Source of the DNA: Morella rubra
Lineage: Eukaryota; Streptophyta; Magnoliopsida; Fagales; Myricaceae
NCBI GenBank assembly: GCA_003952965.2
Contig: CM025851.1
Coordinates: 33,105,440 to 33,169,439, forward strand
DNA length: 64,000 nt
Direction: 5' to 3'
Shown: positions 57,790 to 64,000 of the stretch, one piece after another
How the letters are laid out: each line of letters begins with the position of its first letter
How positions within the stretch are numbered: position 1 is the stretch's first letter
Translations under genes and position numbers: made by a program
The notes under the pieces: generated by a model
Database searches by the model: none
What the model was told of the DNA's origin: nothing
The model's input: only the letters and a program-made list of their open reading frames with translations

Positions 57790-60125
57790 ACAGCGTGGAG
57801 TCGTCTAATACTCCTAACGTGGCTACTAATTCTGAAGTGGAAAGTAGTTCAAAAAAACCTCGCATTATATTTAATCGGATGATATTGTTGCTGACCCAGG
57901 GTTACGTAAACCCATTGAAGAATATGATCTTGGGATTAGGGATCAAGTTCGTAGGGAGTACTTGAATAAAAGGTCCTTTTCAACCTGGCCACAATTTTCC
58001 CAAGAAGGAATACGGGAAGAAATGAGGGGTTTTAGGGATGGTTTAAAGATTTTATTGGTTGGAATATAGTGTATCAAAGGATGAGGCGTATTGTTTGTGG
58101 TGTTATCTGTTTAGGCGACCTAGAGGAGGGAAGTCTGGGGAGATAAGTTTACATCTACGGGCTTTAGCCACTGGAAAAAGGCAGTGAGTTTTTGTTGAAC
58201 ATGTTGGTGCACATGATAGTGCTCACAATGAAGCTAGAAGACATGTGAAGCACTTGAAAATCAGCGACAAAGTGTGTCGCACATGTTATCCGCACACGGG
58301 CACGATCAAGAGAATGCTTATCGCATTCGTTTAACAGCGGTTTTAGATGCATTCGTTATCTTTTGGGGCAAGGATTAGCTTTTCGTGGTCATGACGAGTC
58401 CGAGAGTTCATTGAGGAAGGGCAATTTTCTTGAGCTTTTGAATGGTTTTTAACGTGATGAAAAGGTTGCTAAGACACTTAACACTAATGCTCCTGGAAAC
58501 AACCAAATGACTTCTCCAAAATTCAGAAGGAAATGGTGAATGCTTGTGCAGCTTGACCACACTTGCCATTATTAAAGAATTGGGATGGATTTTTTTCTCT
58601 TATGGTTGATGAGTCTCGAGATAATTCAGTGAAGGAGCAAATGGCAGTGGTTTTGAGATATGTAAACATACGTGGACATGTGATTGAAAGGTTTCTTGGT
58701 GTGGAACATGTTCTGATACTTGCTCAATCTTTGAAAAAATATAAATTGTTTGCAAGATTGTCAATATCCAGATTGAGAGTCAAGGGTATGATGGGGCATC
58801 AAACATGCGAGGCGAGTTCAATGGGTTGAAGTCACTCATTTTGAGGGACAATCCTTCTGCTACTTATATCCATTGTTTTGCTCACCAACTTCAATTGGTT
58901 ATTGTGGCTATTGCAAAGAATAACTTGCAAGTTGGTGATTTTTTTAATTATACTTCCGATTGTAATATGGTCGGAGCTTCATGTAAAAGGAAAGATGCTC
59001 TTCGGCAAAGTTGTCATGAGAAGATAGTGGAGCGGTTGGACAAGGGAGAGATTTCTAGTGGAAGGGGCAAAAATCAAGAAACCAGTCTCGCACGACCAGG
59101 TAATTATTATATTTCATTATAATACTTATAGACTTTTTTTTTTTTGTTTATAGTTTTATAATTCCCATAATATTGTAGGTGACACTCGTTGGGGTTCATA
59201 CCACCTTACAATAATCCGTCTCTTCACTATGTGGTCATCAGTATTGGAAGTGCTTGAACATATAAAAGATGATGGTACTCTCTCAGAACAAAGATCCTGG
59301 CTATGGGTTTGATGGATAAGATGGAAATTTTGAGTTTGTATTCACTATGCATTTGTTGAGGAATATAATGGGAATTACAAATGAATTGTCACAAGCCTTA
59401 CAACGAAAGGATCAAGACATTGTTAATGCTATGGGTTTGGTTGGAGTTGTGAAGCACGGTTGCAAGATTTGAGGGAGATGAGATGGGATGAATTTTTGGA
59501 AGAAGTTAAAACTTTTTGTGTGATAACTCTATTAGTGTGCCGAATATGGAAGACATTATACCAACTCGTAGTCGTTCGAGGCGTGGAGGGCAAACATTAC
59601 TTATTTCCATCATTTTCGTGTGGAAGTGTTTTGCCAAGTTATTGATTTGATCTCAGGAGATGGATAATCGTTTCAGAAGCAAGTACGGAATTACTTCTTT
59701 GCATAGCATGTCTTGATCCAAAAAACTCATTCTCAGCGTTTGATCATGCTAAGTTACGTCGTCTTGCTGAGCTTTATCCAGAAGATTTCTACAGCAGATG
59801 ATCATTTGATACTTAAAAATCAGCTTAATACCTATATTAGAGATGTTAGAAGAAATGATGCTTTTTCTAGACTTCAAGATATTGGAGTCTTGCTATGAAG
59901 ATGGTTGAGACAAAAAGAATACTTGTTTCCATTAGTTTATCGACTTATTGAGTTGGCATTGGTCTTACCGTTGCGACTGCAACCGTTGAAAGAGTGTTTT
60001 CTGCAATGAAGATCATCAAGAGTGATTTGCGTAATAGGATGGAGATGATGGATGAATGATTGCATGATAGTGTACATCGAGCAAGAAGTTTTTAAAACTA
60101 TTGAGAACGAAAGCCATTTTGCAAC
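57790..60125 (+). pseudogene. hAT transposase relic
   Basis: In order: ADPGLRKPIEEYD-like N-terminal motif (57890-57930), an HLRALATGKRQ region (58150), the DUF4371-like core FFSLMVDESRD and VIERFLGVEHV (58590-58715), GYDGASNMRGEFNGLKSLIL across two frames (58785-58850), HCFAHQLQLVIVAIAKN (58870-58920), DTRWGSYHLTIIRLF (59180-59225) and the C-terminal hAT dimerisation patch ATVERVFSAMKIIKSDLRNR (59975-60040). This is the plant TTF-type zinc finger/HAT-dimer family. Several stops and frame changes separate the pieces, so no functional product is expected. Confidence 0.85.
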
Positions 60126-60326
60126 ATTTTCAGAAGATCAAACGTGTAGGATACAATTGTCACCTTTTAGTGTACGTACGTGTATTTTAATGTTTTTAAT
60201 GCTTTTAGTTCTTAATTTTCGATATTGTAATTTTAAGACAATTTTTGTATTACGAAAGAAATTTTTTCTTATTAATTTCGCCTTTAAAATTCGAACACCA
60301 TAGATTTTAATCCTGTTCCGCCACTG

Positions 60327-62336
60327 CCTATACCTGTTTGTGAGACTACTTTATTTTCTACTTTGTCTAGATACACATGTTCATTATACGGAGAGATGAA
60401 ACCTATATGTTCATTCATGCAGTACTATCTAACTTCTTAAAACTATCAAACTTTCTACATATATTAAGAAAGAGAAGAGTAGAAAAACCCACAAGTCTCA
60501 GTCAGTTGTATGTGTCAGAAAAAAGTCTTAGACATAAGCCTTTCCTGAAAATGTCTCTGGGTCTATCCCATCTCGAGGAATAAGTGACTGAAAAATTGAA
60601 AATTGAAATATGCACAAGAATTTCTCATATGCTACCAAACAGAGCTATAAATGTTGCCATCCTTTTTAGGCAGGTAATGGTTTTTCCACGGCATGGACTG
60701 ACTTTAGGGTATCTTTCTTGGCTTATATATAACGTCTTTAGATTATGTACATGGAGCCCCAAACCCTACACAAAGCAATAATGTTAAAAAAAAAAACATG
60801 AAGATGACAAAAGAGAGGCACCATTGCTGAGCCGCATCCTAATCATTATTAAATGTCTGATAGCTGATGAGAGGATTGAGTAGGATAAGGCTGGCAAAAG
60901 ACTCGGTTAAACTTTCTACCAGGAGATGCGGATTCCAACCTGGAAGACATTTTCACTGGGATCCTGCTTTCGAGTCGGCAGGCTCGAAGACTTTTTGACA
61001 TCATTTTTCTGATTTTTTGACGGTCTACTCTGGACAGAAGGGAGATAACAAACATGTATATATCATCTATCTCAGATTTTCCACGGTTTATCAATAACCA
61101 AAGACGTACAGCACACAAGTTTAGGTGACGGATCCCTCCTCCCACGTCTGTTTTCTAAATGAACAATGACTGATGGTGTTTTCTTGGCGAATGCTTTAAT
61201 TTTCGGATATCTCATATTTTGCTTGAGAGTAATAATATATGACAGCAGATTTATTAGTTAAGGAAGAGAATTTAGAAAGGAATGTCCACTTTGACAGCAG
61301 TGGGATTTATCAGGTGATGCGGCGGTCAGCAAGTTCATTGTGTGGGTTTTGATACTTTGCCATATGGTATGAGAGATAATATTCGTCTTGATAAGATGAG
61401 TTTTGCTAATATTAAATTTTAGGTCTGTTGTTTTTATTGTTGGTTTGCTATTTTATTTTTTCGGTACTTAGGGTCTTTTATTTTGTTTCTGAGTGTCTTG
61501 TCGGTTTTGGATTTTATTGTTGGCTTGCTATTTTATATTATATTTAAATAGTTAAGAGTCTTTTATTTTGTTTCTGAGTGTCCTGTCTGGTTTTTGATCT
61601 AACCACGGCATTCATCCGCCATAAGTGAAGATTTCTAAAAAAAACTAAGGAATACTCCTTTTATTAAAAAATAAAAAATAAAAATCCACCATTGATGACT
61701 GAAAACAATAAAAGCATGCTCCGATACTACGGAAGAACTCTCCATTCTTGACTTTAGATTGATGACAGCTGAACCATCTTGTTCGAAATTCATTCGACTA
61801 ATTATCTACCACAGTTCTTATCCAGTTATTTTGTTAGCAGGCTATCTATCCGCACAGGAAGAACAGAACTCGACAGCACGCCACCTCGAAATACTGCCTT
61901 CGACTAGATCATATAATTGATCTAGAAAAAAAAAAGACTAGATCATACAATTGTGTGTGCACAGCAAGAGTACAGCCAACATACATAGGTGATGCAATTG
62001 CTCAGCAACAAAGTCAAAAATGATGAGTCAAGTCAAAGAAAGAACTGAAACTGAGAATTTCCATTGGTAAAACAAAAACACCACAACCAACGAGGTTTGC
62101 AACTACAATAGAGATGTTCTGACTCATTGTATTTACACTGTTCTGACTCAAATGGCTGGTGATCTAAGTGCAATACATGCCAAATAACTTGATATTTTGT
62201 GAATTCACAAGAACAATGGCCTAGTCGGAAGATATTCCGGCCTCTCATGGTGGTGGTGCATGGGGGTCGGTGAGGATAGCAAGGACAGAGCCCTCCCCGT
62301 TTTACAAGTGGATCACGTCACAGGGCACCTCAGAGG
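60327..62336. other. Intergenic, no gene seen
   Basis: AT-rich, with isolated short frames that lack domain-like composition. The right end probably holds the 3' UTR of the minus-strand gene ending at 62337. Confidence 0.5.
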
Positions 62337-62656
62337 TCACACTGGATAGTCCGTTTCAAACTTGAACCATTTCCAATTTGCAAACATCGTTGCTTCGTTT
62401 TCAAAAGGTAAATCATTAGATGGAGGTGATTCTGGCCTATGAGGAGCTAAAGCAGCTGGTAGCTTTTCCCTATACTTCTTTGCCATCACTTCGGCCTCAG
62501 CAAGTACTTTCTGCCAAAAGGAAGGAATTTTTATCCATTTAGGAAAGTGGATACAAGCCACGTATAGACAACATAAGAAAATCTCAATTCAGGGAAATAA
62601 CAAGTACCTCCTTGTTTGCTATAAAGAGCCCGGGCTCACTTTCGAGGTCCGCAATA
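62337..62656 (-). CDS. Last two exons of an unrecognised gene (partial)
   Basis: Two exons on the minus strand, 62656-62608 (49 bp) and 62510-62337 (174 bp), with GT-AG borders and a continuous frame: IADLESEPGLFIANKE then KVLAEAEVMAKKYREKLPAA, ending FANWKWFKFETDYPV and a stop. The composition is protein-like (helical, charged, aromatic C-terminus). I do not recognise the family. Upstream exons should lie at higher coordinates, possibly beyond 64000; I could not place them with confidence in 62657-64000. Confidence 0.6.
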
Positions 62657-64000
62657 CTGCAAGCCATAAAAGCAACTTTCTTTTAGCATCTTGTTAGTGC
62701 CACTATTTGGCAGTAGCACAAAATTTCCTAACAGAAAAAGGTTTGAAGAGATGGAAAATTCAAAGAAAATCAAAGCACTAATTTGTTCAAATAGAATGCA
62801 ATGAATTGTGGAGGCCAAAACTACAAGACATTAATCTTTCATCGGGAAACGAACCCACACTACGGTTCATCCTTTAAGTTTTCTGGAAGTCTAGGTTTTC
62901 AACATCAGGGAAAATCCCAGTTCCGTCAAGACTACAAAGTAAATGCAAAGCTAAACAGAGCAAACTTTGCAAAAAAAAAACTGGGAAGTAAATACTACAA
63001 GGACTAATGAGATGCTAACTTCTGGCCCAATTCCCCAAAATCCACCAATGCAACCAGATACCCCTAACACTTGAACAAACTATATTCCCAGAGTTTACAT
63101 TACAACAACACTACTCAACATGTCTGCATCACAATTGCTTCCATAACTATAGCACCCTGGATAGTTAAGTACACTATTCACTTAATATGGAACTGAAATT
63201 GGGGCGAAAATTGGAGTCAAGGACTTTTGCTATGTTATATTTCCACTTGTCCAGAAGTGAGAATTAGTCGTTTAGTTTATATTTCTAATAGCGGGTATCA
63301 ACTGTTAGATGTATATTATTATTAGAAAGGTACAGATGGAACTATTGCAAATCTCCTAGGAATTCAAGCTTTAGATAAACAGCTTCTCCATTAGCCTACT
63401 CTTATGGAGACTAGAAATAACTGAAATAACTATCATCCTTGAAAATTAAATATAATAACAATTAAACTAGCTTTCCTTGAACCAAGAAAGCCACACGCTT
63501 ATACCCTCTTCAACATCCTTAAACTTCCACAAATCCAGAATTTTTGCCTTTTCTTCTTTCTTAACCTACAGAATGCTGGTACGAAGGAAGTGCATGCAGT
63601 ATGATGGATGGGGAGAAGGGTTCTGAACATGTGATTCGGTGGACAGTGAGAATGGGGGAACCGCAATTGATTGTCATAATACTAGGGAGGATACTCTTGT
63701 TGGTGGTCTTAATACATTGAATAAAGGATGTTATGCTCTAGGGTTCTTTTGCCACAACAAACAGACAAGGAACTACAATTTCAACCCATTTGACTATGCG
63801 TGTTGTTCAAGAATATGTTAATTCATCAGCTACCATAATCTAATTCAGAGACCAGCTGTAAAGATAATGAAAAGTAAGTTTAACATAGCTGGAGAAAAAG
63901 TAAAAGATTATGCTTTCATCTAAACCTAAGAGCTTCTGGTGCATCAAACATGTACAGGTTAGACTCAAACCCAGCAACTCAGTGCTTTAATTACCTCAAA
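62657..64000. other. Unassigned, probably intron or upstream part of the minus-strand gene
   Basis: No convincing exon could be read. The sequence is AT-rich with only short frames. Confidence 0.4.

Larger units (their letters stand above)
56205..60326 (+). mobile_element. Decayed hAT transposon (TTF-type zinc-finger transposase)
   Basis: Terminal inverted repeats CAGTGGCGGAA at 56205 and TTCCGCCACTG ending at 60326 bound 4122 bp. The neighbouring 8-mers CCCCTACC and CCTATACC look like a diverged 8-bp target duplication. The 5' subterminal part carries GC-rich direct repeats and hairpins, a (CT)n run and a minisatellite; the transposase remnant follows from about 57790. Many stops and frame changes show it is immobile. 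Confidence 0.85.

Noticed and set aside
60849-61145. 98-codon minus-strand frame with a basic, Ser-rich C-terminus
   Set aside because: Not recognised, no upstream or downstream gene context, and composition is compatible with chance.

Overview
The window is nuclear DNA of a flowering plant, most likely a woody eudicot. It shows AT-rich intergenic sequence, GT-AG introns, plant-specific gene families (trihelix factor, RGI5-type LRR receptor kinase, plastid helicase RH39) and typical plant transposons (L1-like LINE, Mutator-like elements, a TTF-type hAT). I cannot name the species. There is one placeholder gap of exactly 1000 N at 6707-7706.

Layout. 1-6.3 kb: a single-exon trihelix transcription factor on the minus strand with a long quiet 3' side. 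7.7-19.2 kb: an inverted repeat with arms of about 4.59 kb (9743-14330 and 14638-19229) around a 307-bp centre. Each arm carries a three-exon hypoxanthine-guanine phosphoribosyltransferase gene, the two genes facing away from each other, plus the 3' half of one LINE insertion. The left LINE runs further, through its reverse transcriptase, to the gap. 19.2-30 kb: a broken segmental duplication. Flank, an RH39-like first exon and HGPRT exon 3 each occur twice, and the first copy has been invaded by two Mutator-like elements with 9-bp target duplications. One of these carries an exon fragment of an ataxin-2/CID-like gene. Between the copies lies a poly(A)-binding protein relic with a tandemly repeated RRM unit.

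30.1-32.0 kb holds the most unusual object. A five-exon gene joins the first RecA-like half of an RH39-type DEAD-box helicase, with a decayed ATP-binding motif, in frame to the C-terminal MLLE (PABC) domain of poly(A)-binding protein. 33.7-40.9 kb: the complete nine-exon RH39 parent. 41.4 and 42.7 kb: two small conserved-looking plant genes, one membrane-anchored and one probably organellar. 48.2-51.9 kb: an RGI5-type (RGF peptide receptor) LRR kinase on the minus strand with a GC-AG intron and a 1-bp frameshift in the kinase. 56.2-60.3 kb: a decayed hAT element with minisatellite and hairpin arrays. 62.3-62.7 kb: the last two exons of an unrecognised minus-strand gene that probably continues beyond the window.

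The genes do not form one pathway. What ties 9-32 kb together is repeated rearrangement: tandem and inverted duplication of an HGPRT-RH39 block, transposon insertion, and capture of poly(A)-binding protein exons, with at least one new open reading frame as the outcome.
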